DNA from: Dysgonomonas sp. Marseille-P4361 | GTDB lineage: Bacteria > Bacteroidota > Bacteroidia > Bacteroidales > Dysgonomonadaceae | Length of the DNA: 64,000 nucleotides | NCBI RefSeq assembly: GCF_900343125.1 | Contig: NZ_OPYL01000005.1 | Location: 124,001 to 188,000, forward strand | Direction of reading: 5' to 3' | Shown: positions 18,986 to 28,866 of the stretch, one piece after another | Numbering within the stretch: position 1 is the stretch's first letter | How the letters are laid out: each line of letters begins with the position of its first letter | Program-made: the position numbers and the translations under genes | The notes under the pieces: model-generated | Told to the model about the DNA's origin: nothing | Databases searched by the model: none | Seen by the model: only the letters and a program-made list of their open reading frames with translations

Positions 18986-19820
18986 TCAGACTGCTGTATC
19001 CGGCAGCCTTTATTTTGTCTAATATACGATCTATCTCCTCGTTCTGATCCTTTTTGCGTTCATTGTATTCGTAGTCGGCATCCCTTTTAGTGTGCTTGAC
19101 CTTCATTTTTTTTGAAGGTTTAGATATGTTGGCAAAAGAATCTATGATTTTACTTACCCATTTAGTTATATCTTTTCCTTGCAGGTATTGTTTTGCATAG
19201 ATGTAGCCGATCAATGCTCCTCCTATATGTGCCATATGTCCGCCAGGGTTACTATTGCCTGCTATTCCTATAAAATCAAGAACGAATATAATAAGAGCAA
19301 TATATATAATCTTTATTCGTAGGAGAAAGAATAATGAAACCTCTGTGTTTGGTCTGTAGAAGGCTGCAGCGAAAACGATTGCCATAACAGATGCTGAAGC
19401 TCCCCACATAACGGCATCGTTCGATTTAGCAAATAAAGGAATTGTATTATAAGCTAAAATAAAGATAAACGCTCCAGCCAAGCCTCCTAAGATATATAAA
19501 CTACCCAGATTCTTTGCACTGAAATGAGATAGGAATATTCTTCCAAACCCGTAAAGGACAAGCATGTTGAACAAGATATGGAAGAAGTCTATATGAACAA
19601 ACATGTACGTTAGAGGCGTCCAAAATCTGGTTGCCAGTTCACTAAGATTGGACGGAACAATAAGGAAGCTCATCACATCTTCTGTAATGTTGACCTCAAA
19701 TAGCTTAGTGATGTTGATGGCTACTAAAAGTAGAAATACAACAACATTTATAACTATTAATCTCACGAGGATATCCTTCCTCTTTAATATCGGTTTTATA
19801 TTATCGTTGAAAACTCCCAT
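18942..19820 (-). CDS. Rhomboid-family intramembrane serine protease (second gene of operon)
   Basis: Six-helix rhomboid core with Ser142 in GASAS and His198 in HIGGA, plus HILFNM around residues 81-86 in helix 2, so it should be active. Beyond the core (from about residue 215) it carries a charged cytoplasmic tail (KPSKKMKVKHTKRDADYEYN and on to the end) that its neighbour lacks and that may bind partners. Its start overlaps the end of the upstream rhomboid by 20 bases, and its own end overlaps the EEP hydrolase gene. The gene order rhomboid-rhomboid-EEP next to divergent HU is, from memory, recurrent in Bacteroidales. Confidence 0.92.
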   Translation of the reverse strand: MGVFNDNIKPILKRKDILVRLIVINVVVFLLLVAINITKLFEVNITEDVMSFLIVPSNLSELATRFWTPLTYMFVHIDFFHILFNMLVLYGFGRIFLSHFSAKNLGSLYILGGLAGAFIFILAYNTIPLFAKSNDAVMWGASASVMAIVFAAAFYRPNTEVSLFFLLRIKIIYIALIIFVLDFIGIAGNSNPGGHMAHIGGALIGYIYAKQYLQGKDITKWVSKIIDSFANISKPSKKMKVKHTKRDADYEYNERKKDQNEEIDRILDKIKAAGYSSLSADEKKRLFDASKK

Positions 19821-20577
19821 CTTTAGTCGTTAATTTACCTTTATGCTTCCAATATAAGAGTATGATAAGTCCGGTCAATAAACCTCCTAAGTGTGCAAAG
19901 TGCGCGATGTTGTCGCCTTCTCTGTCGGCTATGCCTAGAGCTAGTTCTATAACACCATAGCCTATAACGAACCATTTTGCTTTGATTGGTATAGGAGGGA
20001 AGATCAACATTAGCTCAGCATTAGGAAAAATCATTCCAAAAGCGACTAGAATACCAAATATAGCACCAGACGCACCAACCATACCTCCATTTAACAAAAG
20101 ATTAAGCCCTCCTAATGTCGGATCCGCGTAATTCTTATCTTGCATCAATATACTTAAGCCTTCAGTGTTTATCTTTTGTAGGATATCAGGAAGTATTTCT
20201 GGAGGGATACTTGCCTCTAGGTATGAAACCCTTAAATACATGACGAGCAGTTGTAGTAAAGATGCTCCTACGCCGGCTATCATATAATAAAATAAGAACT
20301 TTCGGGGTCCCCATATCATTTCTAATGTTCGTCCGAACATGAATACAGCAAACATATTGAAAAATAAATGCCCAATACTACCATGCATAAACATGCAAGT
20401 GATGATTTGGTGGGGCATAAAGCTGTCAGAAGTAAAATAATGAAGAGCGAAGATGTTATCTAACGTTCTGTCTTTGAATAAGAGAGTGTCTGCTAAAAAG
20501 AAAATAACGTTTATTATTATTAAGTTTTTAGTGACTACAGGGACACTACTCATAAACCCTACATTGTTTTGATTCAT
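19801..20577 (-). CDS. Rhomboid-family intramembrane serine protease (first gene of operon)
   Basis: A 258-residue rhomboid with HLFFNMFAVFMFGR in helix 2, catalytic Ser170 in GASGA and catalytic His229 in HLGGL. A loop insertion of roughly 40 residues (about 118-160, rich in Pro, Glu and Asp) sits between core helices and would face the periplasm. It heads the three-gene operon; a TAATTTTG -7 box on the minus strand at 20612-20619 provides the promoter, back to back with that of the HU gene. Confidence 0.92.
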   Translation of the reverse strand: MNQNNVGFMSSVPVVTKNLIIINVIFFLADTLLFKDRTLDNIFALHYFTSDSFMPHQIITCMFMHGSIGHLFFNMFAVFMFGRTLEMIWGPRKFLFYYMIAGVGASLLQLLVMYLRVSYLEASIPPEILPDILQKINTEGLSILMQDKNYADPTLGGLNLLLNGGMVGASGAIFGILVAFGMIFPNAELMLIFPPIPIKAKWFVIGYGVIELALGIADREGDNIAHFAHLGGLLTGLIILLYWKHKGKLTTKDGSFQR

Positions 20578-20611
20578 TTTACGATCTTATAATATAAATA
20601 TTAGAGAGCCC

Positions 20612-20619
20612 CAAAATTA
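20612..20619 (-). promoter_or_regulatory. -7 promoter box of the rhomboid-rhomboid-EEP operon
   Basis: Perfect TAATTTTG on the minus strand, 34 bases before the first rhomboid ATG. Confidence 0.5.
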
Positions 20620-20723
20620 CTTATATTTTTTGTTTTGTGGGTAAAAATGGTGTTACGTTTAGATTTTTTCTGATTTAGAGTGAGTTTTTCTTTTTTTTAT
20701 TTATGATTATTAAATAAAACGAC

Positions 20724-20731
20724 TATATTTG
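20724..20731 (+). promoter_or_regulatory. -7 promoter box of the HU gene
   Basis: Perfect TATATTTG, leaving a leader of about 70 bases before the HU ATG. Confidence 0.5.
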
Positions 20732-20807
20732 AAAATCATAAAAAAATACTATGTAGACAATATGATATTCAGTAATATAATGTTTAATTAATCATTACAA
20801 TTTTATT

Positions 20808-21074
20808 ATGAACAAAACAGAACTAATCAATGCTATCGCTGAGAAATCAGGTTTAAGTAAAGTGGATTCAAAAAAAGCGCTAGAAGCGTTTATCGAATCA
20901 GTAACAGAAGAAGTTAAAAAAGACGGAAAAGTAGCTCTAGTAGGGTTTGGAACATTCTCTGTAACTCATAAGGCTGCAAGAAAAGGAATTAACCCTAGAA
21001 CTAAAGCAGTTATCAATATACCTGCAAAGAAAACAGTTAAATTCAAACCAGGTGCTGATCTAGCAGCTCTGTAA
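20808..21074 (+). CDS. HU-family DNA-binding protein
   Basis: An 88-residue nucleoid protein that bends and compacts DNA as a dimer. It has the complete family pattern: MNKTELINAIAEKSGLSK, then VALVGFGTFSV and the DNA-contacting arm with GINPRTKAVINIPAKKTVKF. The length is normal, without the C-terminal extensions seen in some Bacteroidota HU-like proteins. It is transcribed alone from the TATATTTG promoter at 20724 and ends at a terminator. Confidence 0.97.
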   Translation: MNKTELINAIAEKSGLSKVDSKKALEAFIESVTEEVKKDGKVALVGFGTFSVTHKAARKGINPRTKAVINIPAKKTVKFKPGADLAAL

Positions 21075-21096
21075 TTTAACAGTAAAGAAAAAATAA

Positions 21097-21128
21097 GAAA
21101 AGCAGAAGGTTTTAAACTTTCTGCTTTT
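21097..21128 (+). terminator. Terminator of the HU gene
   Basis: AAAAGCAGAAGG pairs with the CTTTCTGCTTTT arm (one wobble) and runs into a T-tract. Confidence 0.75.
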
Positions 21129-21188
21129 TTGGTATTTATATAAAGGGAACTTATTCTAATAAGATCAGCTTATTACTACTTTTTTTTA

Positions 21189-21196
21189 TAATTTTG
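21189..21196 (+). promoter_or_regulatory. -7 promoter box of argS
   Basis: Perfect TAATTTTG about 60 bases before the argS ATG. Confidence 0.45.
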
Positions 21197-21257
21197 CAAT
21201 CCTGTTTGCTCAGCTTGTGTGAGTGACGTTTTATTAAGATAATTCAGATATCCTAAC

Positions 21258-23051
21258 ATGAAAATAGAAAATAAATTACAAGAGTTAGCTGTGAAGGCTA
21301 TTGAATCTCTTTACGGACAGGTAGTTGCCGAAAATCAAGTCTCGTTACAAAAGACAAAAAGAGAATTTGAAGGACACCTTACTTTGGTTGTGTTCCCTTT
21401 TCTTAAGATATCGAAGAAAAGTCCCGAGCAAACAGCTCAGGAGATCGGAGAGTGGTTGGTTGCTAATGCCCCTGAAGTAAAGAAATTCAACGTAATAAAG
21501 GGTTTTCTTAACTTGTCTGTTTCGTCTTCAAGTTGGTTGGGTCTGTTAAACGAAATTCATGAAACAGTAGATTATGGATTTAAATCGATGGAGGCTGATG
21601 CTCCATTGGTAATGATTGAATATTCGTCGCCAAATACAAATAAGCCTCTGCACTTAGGACATGTTAGAAACAACTTGTTAGGCTATGCTCTTTCCGAAGT
21701 GTTGAAAGCCAATGGTTGCAATGTAGTGAAAACGAACCTTGTAAACGATAGAGGTATTCATATCTGTAAGTCTATGCTTGCTTGGCAAAAGTGGGGTAAT
21801 GGAGAAACTCCGCAGTCGAGTGGAAAGAAAGGTGACCACTTAGTTGGTGACTATTATGTATTGTTTGATAAACATTATAAAGCAGAACTGGCAGAGCTGA
21901 AAGCAAAAGGATTGTCCGATAAAGAAGCCGAAGCTCAATCCGGATTAATGGCTGAGGCCAGAGAAATGCTTCGCAAATGGGAGGCCGGAGATATGGCTGT
22001 TGTCTCTCTTTGGGAAGAAATGAACTCATGGGTATATGCCGGTTTTGATGAAACATACAAGAAACTAGGTGTTGACTTTGATAAGATTTATTACGAATCT
22101 CAAACATATATGGACGGAAAAGAGACAGTTATGGCTGGTCTCGAAAAAGGAATCTTCTACCAAAAAGAAGATGCTTCTGTTTGGGCAGATTTGACAGACA
22201 ATGGGTTAGATCATAAATTGCTGCTTCGTGGCGATGGTACATCTGTATACATGACCCAAGATATAGGTACTGCTAAGACTCGTTTCGATGATTATCCGAT
22301 CAATACGATGGTATATGTTGTTGGAAATGAACAGAACTATCACTTCCAAGTTTTATCTATTCTGTTAGATAAGCTAGGCTTTGAGTTTGGAAAAGGATTA
22401 GTTCACTTCTCTTATGGTATGGTCGAACTTCCTGAAGGAAAGATGAAATCTCGAGAGGGAACGGTTGTAGATGCTGACGATCTTGTTGAAGAAATGGTTA
22501 GCACAGCTAAGGAAACTTCGCAAGAACTAGGTAAACTGGATGGTGTAAGTGAAGAAGAAGCAAATAATATCTCTAGAATAGTAGGTATGGGCGCTCTGAA
22601 ATATTTCATACTGAAAGTTGATCCTAAGAAGAATATGACTTTCAACCCGAAAGAATCGATCGACTTTAACGGTAATACCGGACCATTTATTCAATATACA
22701 TATGCTCGTATTCAATCTGTTATCCGTAAAGCGAATGAGCAAGGATTAAGTATTCCTCAATTTTTACCTACTGATATAGTATTAACAACTAAAGAAGAAA
22801 ATCTTGTTCAGCTGATAGCAGACTTTGCTGCTGTGGTGAAGCAGGCCGGTGATGAATACAACCCGGCACTGATTGCGAACTATGTATATGATCTAGTGAA
22901 AGAATACAATCAATTCTATCACGATTTCAGTATATTGAAAGAAGAGAATGCACCGTTGAAAGATTTCAGATTAGTATTGTCAGATGAGGTAGCTAAGACA
23001 GTGCGAAAAGGTATGTCTCTACTTGGTATAGAGGTGCCGGATAGAATGTAA
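21258..23051 (+). CDS. argS: Arginyl-tRNA synthetase
   Basis: Charges tRNA-Arg with arginine. The 597 residues show the class I signature as SSPNTNKPLHLGHVRNNLLG (the HIGH-like HLGH motif), preceded by the N-terminal tRNA-recognition domain. The KMSKS-like loop appears as GKMKSREGTVV. The C-terminal anticodon-binding helices include NFNGNTGPFIQYTYAR-type sequence and end in GMSLLGIEVPDRM, the usual DALRD-domain ending. It has its own promoter and a strong terminator. Confidence 0.97.
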   Translation: MKIENKLQELAVKAIESLYGQVVAENQVSLQKTKREFEGHLTLVVFPFLKISKKSPEQTAQEIGEWLVANAPEVKKFNVIKGFLNLSVSSSSWLGLLNEIHETVDYGFKSMEADAPLVMIEYSSPNTNKPLHLGHVRNNLLGYALSEVLKANGCNVVKTNLVNDRGIHICKSMLAWQKWGNGETPQSSGKKGDHLVGDYYVLFDKHYKAELAELKAKGLSDKEAEAQSGLMAEAREMLRKWEAGDMAVVSLWEEMNSWVYAGFDETYKKLGVDFDKIYYESQTYMDGKETVMAGLEKGIFYQKEDASVWADLTDNGLDHKLLLRGDGTSVYMTQDIGTAKTRFDDYPINTMVYVVGNEQNYHFQVLSILLDKLGFEFGKGLVHFSYGMVELPEGKMKSREGTVVDADDLVEEMVSTAKETSQELGKLDGVSEEEANNISRIVGMGALKYFILKVDPKKNMTFNPKESIDFNGNTGPFIQYTYARIQSVIRKANEQGLSIPQFLPTDIVLTTKEENLVQLIADFAAVVKQAGDEYNPALIANYVYDLVKEYNQFYHDFSILKEENAPLKDFRLVLSDEVAKTVRKGMSLLGIEVPDRM

Positions 23052-23078
23052 ATACGACTTTGATTACGATATATCTAT

Positions 23079-23111
23079 AATGTGCTTCAATAGTATTGAA
23101 GCACATTTTTT
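23079..23111 (+). terminator. Terminator of argS
   Basis: A 13-bp perfect stem (23079-23091 with 23095-23107) with a three-base loop leads into six Ts. Confidence 0.9.
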
Positions 23112-23160
23112 ATTAAAAAAGTTGTACTTATTAATAAATATGAAAAAGTAATTTATCTTA

Positions 23161-23191
23161 TTGATACACTAGGCTCTTTTTCTTAACTTTG
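23161..23191 (+). promoter_or_regulatory. Promoter of the DsbD-like gene
   Basis: TTG (23161-23163), 20 bases, then TAACTTTG (23184-23191): a full match to the phylum's -33/-7 promoter, 39 bases before the ATG. Confidence 0.65.
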
Positions 23192-23230
23192 GAACAATTT
23201 ATAAAAAAGCAATCACTATAAATTATATTT

Positions 23231-25264
23231 ATGAGAAAGATATTATTATCGCTATTCTTATCTACCTTATTTATCGCGAGTTCTTTTGCTCAGGAAATGC
23301 CTACATCTTGGACTTCTAAATTACTAGATAAAGGCAATGGAGAAGTTGAGTTAACTTTCAACTTCAAAATAGATAGAACATGGCACCTATACGATATTCA
23401 TATACCCGAAGGCGGTCCTATGGCTACAAGCCTTTCGATCGATAAATTAGTTGGGGCGGAAAAAGTAGGAGAGTTTAAGTCTGTTAATTCGAAGCTGATC
23501 AAGAATTACGATGAAATTTTCGAAATGGAGATTGGCTATTATGAAACAGAAGCAACCTTTGTTCAGCGATTTAAAGTAACCGATAAAAATGCTTTCTCGA
23601 TAGAGGGGGATCTACGTTCTCAGGTTTGTAGCGAAGTAGATGGACAATGTATTCCTATCAAAATAGACTTGGACTTTAAAGGGAAAGACTTACCAAGCAC
23701 GTTAGCTGTGGCTGGAAATGTAGCTACTGCAACGCCCGATGCAGAAGGACAGCAACCTGAAGCAGAGCCTAAGACAGATAGCGTTGCTGTTGCAGTATCG
23801 CCTGAATCTAAATCAGACCTTTGGACTCCTGTAGTAGATGAACTGCGTGCCTATGGTGCAGAAGGTGATACATCAGACCTCTCTTTGTTATGGGTTTTCT
23901 TAGGTGGAATTGGAGGGGGCTTTATTGCTCTATTGACACCATGTGTTTGGCCAATGATACCAATGACTGTAAGCTTCTTCTTGAAAAGAAATAAAAAAAG
24001 TAGAAGTAAAGCTATCAAAGATGCTGTTACCTATGGTGTAGGTATTATTGTTATTTATGTTGCTTTGGGTTTGATCATTACAGGAATATTCGGCCCTAGT
24101 GCATTAAATGACCTTTCTACCAGTGCTATTTTCAATTTATTATTCTTTGCTCTGTTGGTTGTATTTGCGGTATCTTTCTTTGGTGCTTTTGAAATAACTT
24201 TACCTTCCTCTTGGACCAATAAAATGGATCAAAAAGCGGATTCAACATCAGGAATATTAAGTATATTTTTCATGGCATTTACACTGGCTTTGGTATCATT
24301 TTCATGTACCGGACCAATTATTGGGACGCTATTGGTGCAAGCCTTTGCCGGATCAGGAAATTTATTGGCTCCAGCTATTGGGATGCTTGGCTTTGGTATA
24401 GCTTTATCTATTCCATTTTCGTTATTCGCCATATTCCCTTCATGGCTCGAAAGTATGCCAAAATCGGGAGGATGGCTCAATTCGGTAAAAGTAGTATTAG
24501 GATTCTTAGAACTGGCTCTAGCTCTTAAATTCTTCTCTGTAGCAGACTTGGCTTATGGATGGGGATTGTTGGATAGAGAAGTGTTTTTGGTTCTTTGGAT
24601 CATCATATTCGTTCTGTTAGGAGTTTACCTTTTAGGTAAATTGAAGTTGCCGCACGATAGTGATCTGAAACATGTAACAGTACCACGCTTATTCTTGGCT
24701 ATAGTCTCATTTGCATTTGCTATTTATATGGTACCGGGACTATGGGGTGCGCCATTGAAAGCAATTAGTGCATTTTCTCCTCCGTTATTTACGCAGGATT
24801 TCAATCTGTATAAAGGAGAAGTTCATGCTAAGTTTGATGATTATGAAGCGGGGATGGATTATGCGAAGCGTGTAGATAAACCTGTAATTATCGACTTTTC
24901 GGGTTACGGTTGTGTAAACTGTCGTAAGATGGAGGCTTCTGTGTGGACAGATCCTAAGGTGAAACAAATTCTTGAAACAGACTATGTGCTTATCACATTG
25001 ATGGTGGATGATAAGAAAAGTCTTCCTGAAGTGATTGAGGTGGAAGAACATGGTAAAACATCTAAACTGAAAACGATAGGTGATAAATGGAGTTATCTGC
25101 AACGTCATAAATTTGCAACCAATTCTCAGCCTTATTATGTGTTGTTGGATCATGAAGGAAAACCAATCGGACCTTCATATGCGTATAAGGAAAATGTAGA
25201 GGAATACATTAAATTCCTAAATACAGGATTAAATAATTATAAGAAACAGAAAGAAAATAAATAA
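23231..25264 (+). CDS. dsbD: Thiol:disulfide interchange protein, DsbD-like
   Basis: Carries electrons from cytoplasmic thioredoxin through the membrane to periplasmic thiol proteins. Domains in order: signal peptide; N-terminal immunoglobulin-like DsbD domain (about 22-155) with a cysteine pair in CSEVDGQC; a Pro/Glu linker; eight membrane helices (about 215-510) with the transport cysteines Cys238 in TPCVWPM and Cys359 in SFSCTGP; and a C-terminal thioredoxin domain with the C561-V-N-C564 active site. All three cysteine pairs are present, so the relay is complete. It stands alone with its own promoter and terminator. Confidence 0.94.
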   Translation: MRKILLSLFLSTLFIASSFAQEMPTSWTSKLLDKGNGEVELTFNFKIDRTWHLYDIHIPEGGPMATSLSIDKLVGAEKVGEFKSVNSKLIKNYDEIFEMEIGYYETEATFVQRFKVTDKNAFSIEGDLRSQVCSEVDGQCIPIKIDLDFKGKDLPSTLAVAGNVATATPDAEGQQPEAEPKTDSVAVAVSPESKSDLWTPVVDELRAYGAEGDTSDLSLLWVFLGGIGGGFIALLTPCVWPMIPMTVSFFLKRNKKSRSKAIKDAVTYGVGIIVIYVALGLIITGIFGPSALNDLSTSAIFNLLFFALLVVFAVSFFGAFEITLPSSWTNKMDQKADSTSGILSIFFMAFTLALVSFSCTGPIIGTLLVQAFAGSGNLLAPAIGMLGFGIALSIPFSLFAIFPSWLESMPKSGGWLNSVKVVLGFLELALALKFFSVADLAYGWGLLDREVFLVLWIIIFVLLGVYLLGKLKLPHDSDLKHVTVPRLFLAIVSFAFAIYMVPGLWGAPLKAISAFSPPLFTQDFNLYKGEVHAKFDDYEAGMDYAKRVDKPVIIDFSGYGCVNCRKMEASVWTDPKVKQILETDYVLITLMVDDKKSLPEVIEVEEHGKTSKLKTIGDKWSYLQRHKFATNSQPYYVLLDHEGKPIGPSYAYKENVEEYIKFLNTGLNNYKKQKENK

Positions 25265-25274
25265 ACTAAAGAGA

Positions 25275-25307
25275 AAAAGCAGAACCGAAAAGTCTGCTTT
25301 TCTTTTT
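25275..25307 (+). terminator. Terminator of the DsbD-like gene
   Basis: AAAAGCAGA (25275-25283) pairs with TCTGCTTTT (25293-25301), followed by CTTTTT. Confidence 0.8.
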
Positions 25308-25426
25308 ACCTTTATCTTTAATTATATAGAAAGAATTAAAGAGAGAGAGAGCAAGTAAAAGAATAGCAAAATATGTCACCTTTGTTACTTTTTAGTTAAA
25401 ATCAGGATTAGAAGTTTTTAAATACT

Positions 25427-26212
25427 ATGCATACAAAAGAACAAAAAATGGAGGCTTTCGGGCGTCTTTTAGATATTTTAGATGAGCTTAGAATGAAGTG
25501 TCCGTGGGATGCCAAGCAAACAAACGAAAGCTTGCGTACCAATACAATTGAAGAAGTGTACGAGTTATGTGAAGCCATTATCAAAAATGATAGTGAAGAG
25601 ATAAAAAAGGAGATAGGTGATGTCTTGCTTCATGTAGTGTTCTATGCCAAGATAGGTGAAGAAAAAGGAACTTATGATATTGCAGATGTATGCCATGCCC
25701 TTTGCGATAAATTAGTTTTTCGTCACCCACATGTTTTTGGAGACAATACTCTGGAGACAGCGGGCGAAGTAGAAAAATCGTGGGAGCAGATCAAGTTGAA
25801 AGAAAAAGGAGGCAACAAGACTATTTTAGAAGGTGTACCTTCATCATTGCCATCGATTGCTAAAGCTCACCGTATTCAGGATAAGGCTCGAAATGCAGGC
25901 TTCGATTGGGAAAAGAAAGAAGATGTATGGGATAAGGTATTCGAGGAGTTGACCGAACTAAAAACTGAAGTGTCGGCAATGGAAGAAGATAGGATGGAAG
26001 CCGAATTTGGAGATATGCTTTTCAGTCTGATTAATGCTGCAAGATTGTATAAAGTAAATCCAGATAATGCATTGGAACGCACCAATCAAAAGTTTATCCA
26101 TCGTTTCAATTATATAGAGCAGGAAGCCAAAAAGCAAGGGAAGAATCTTAAAGATATGACCTTAGGAGAAATGGATGCCTTGTGGGAGCAAGCAAAGAAA
26201 TTGCAAGCTTAA
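25427..26212 (+). CDS. mazG: Nucleoside triphosphate pyrophosphohydrolase MazG
   Basis: Hydrolyses (d)NTPs to monophosphates, cleansing nucleotide pools. At 261 residues it carries the two tandem MazG folds of the E. coli-type enzyme: the first with CPWDAKQTNESLRTN, EEVYELCEAI and EIGDVLLHVVFYA (metal-binding E-E-x-x-E and E-x-x-D), the second with EELTELKTEV and EFGDMLFSLINAAR. A near-consensus box (CACCTTTG) lies about 45 bases upstream. It ends seven bases before the convergent amidase gene. Confidence 0.95.
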   Translation: MHTKEQKMEAFGRLLDILDELRMKCPWDAKQTNESLRTNTIEEVYELCEAIIKNDSEEIKKEIGDVLLHVVFYAKIGEEKGTYDIADVCHALCDKLVFRHPHVFGDNTLETAGEVEKSWEQIKLKEKGGNKTILEGVPSSLPSIAKAHRIQDKARNAGFDWEKKEDVWDKVFEELTELKTEVSAMEEDRMEAEFGDMLFSLINAARLYKVNPDNALERTNQKFIHRFNYIEQEAKKQGKNLKDMTLGEMDALWEQAKKLQA

Positions 26213-26219
26213 GAAGAGT

Positions 26220-27245
26220 TTATTTGTTCCTTTTCTTCCAGTTTTCGTAATCCTTGATAAAGCCTCTGCACATCCAATTAGCCAAAGCTTGTCTGTTGTT
26301 GGGGTCGAGAAAGCGCCTTTGATCAAATGCATTTTGTATATTCCCAAGCTCTGCATAGATACCAACAGGAGATGTGTTGCTAAGAACATATAAGTCGCGA
26401 GCTGTAACTGTACCCGAATAACCACGGTTGGGTTGATGTCTGTTATAATGATTGTCAAATGTTTCTCGCATTGTTTTTGTTAGCCTCTTGCCGTCGGGAC
26501 TACCTGCATGATAAAAATATACATCAATTTGCTTCTGCTTATTTTCTCTGCTATCAAGGTGGATAAATGCAGCCCTTTTGTATTTATCTTTTGAAGCTTT
26601 GCTTAAACTGTTGATTTTATCACTCCGTTGTTTTAGTCTGTCTTTTTGCCCTCTGGGTATTTTTGTTCCCATACATGTCTCTCTATCGCTGTTTGATAGA
26701 TATTTATCATCGCGGATGCCATCTTTAGCATCTTGAATTATCATATGTACAGTTGCTCCTTCTTCTAGTAGCGCCTTGGCTAAACGTAAAGTAATGTCAT
26801 AAGCATATTCGTCTTCGTGTAGAACTCTGCCATCTGCATAGCCTACTGCTCCACAGTCTGGGCCCCCATGTCCGCTTGATAAGAAAAATGTTGCTCCTTT
26901 TAGTTTGTTAGATCGAATGGTGTATTCTTCATATTTCTTTCCAAACAGTTTGTTTACTTGTTTCGAGCCATCGGTAGAAGTCGTTGTTGCTGAAGACGCA
27001 TTAGAACTCTTTTTTATATCAGGGAGGGTGTATTTAATCCCTTTTCTTAGAGAGTTATCTTTTCCTAATTTGCTTTTGTTTAATTCGATGAATTTATCAT
27101 AATATTCATTCCCTGTCCGGTCATGTCTTTTCAAGAAAGCGTGTATTCCTTCTCCATTGCGAGGAGAATCCTTTTTTGTTTGGCAAAATATGTTTGATGT
27201 TGTGGAAAATAATATGAAAAACAATAAAATATATATTCGGATCAT
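26220..27245 (-). CDS. N-acetylmuramoyl-L-alanine amidase (Amidase_3-type)
   Basis: Periplasmic or secreted zinc amidase that would cleave the lactyl amide bond in peptidoglycan. A signal peptide (cleaved near SNIFCQT) is followed by about 100 residues of linker with a partly LysM-like piece (GNEYYDKFIELNKSKLGKDN) and then the catalytic domain from about residue 118: FLSSGHGGPDCGAVG carries the first zinc His, DEYAYDITLRLAK the Glu, RAAFIHLDSREN the second His, and IYAELGNIQN the catalytic Glu near the end. A TATCTTTG -7 box at 27293-27300 gives a leader of about 45 bases. Confidence 0.85.
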   Translation of the reverse strand: MIRIYILLFFILFSTTSNIFCQTKKDSPRNGEGIHAFLKRHDRTGNEYYDKFIELNKSKLGKDNSLRKGIKYTLPDIKKSSNASSATTTSTDGSKQVNKLFGKKYEEYTIRSNKLKGATFFLSSGHGGPDCGAVGYADGRVLHEDEYAYDITLRLAKALLEEGATVHMIIQDAKDGIRDDKYLSNSDRETCMGTKIPRGQKDRLKQRSDKINSLSKASKDKYKRAAFIHLDSRENKQKQIDVYFYHAGSPDGKRLTKTMRETFDNHYNRHQPNRGYSGTVTARDLYVLSNTSPVGIYAELGNIQNAFDQRRFLDPNNRQALANWMCRGFIKDYENWKKRNK

Positions 27246-27292
27246 TGATACAAACTATTCGGTGAAAATGATTAAAGAAACTGTCTCACAGA

Positions 27293-27300
27293 CAAAGATA
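27293..27300 (-). promoter_or_regulatory. -7 promoter box of the amidase
   Basis: Perfect TATCTTTG on the minus strand, just downstream of the eno terminator. Confidence 0.5.
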
Positions 27301-27310
27301 GCATATAACA

Positions 27311-27343
27311 AAAAAACGGCACCTAAACTAGGTGCCGTTTTTT
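27311..27343 (-). terminator. Terminator of eno
   Basis: A 15-bp perfect stem (27311-27325 with 27329-27343) bounded by A6 and T6 runs; it could work in both directions. Confidence 0.9.
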
Positions 27344-27368
27344 ATATTAATTAAGAAGTAACTCCTTA

Positions 27369-28685
<1,317 letters not shown>

Positions 28686-28721
28686 TTATATTGTTTTATT
28701 GTTTGCTTTTTCTTTGCGACA

Positions 28722-28729
28722 CAAAAATA
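28722..28729 (-). promoter_or_regulatory. -7 promoter box of eno
   Basis: Perfect TATTTTTG on the minus strand. Confidence 0.45.
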
Positions 28730-28866
28730 CTTCTTTTTCTTGTATTTAAGGTATTAATTCGATTGGAATTTATTGACTCTTATGTTTTGTTTTGACAAAA
28801 ATTAAATCTTCTCTAAATGTATGATGACTAAAAAAACTATTAGGTAACGCAGAGGAGTATCAAGTG

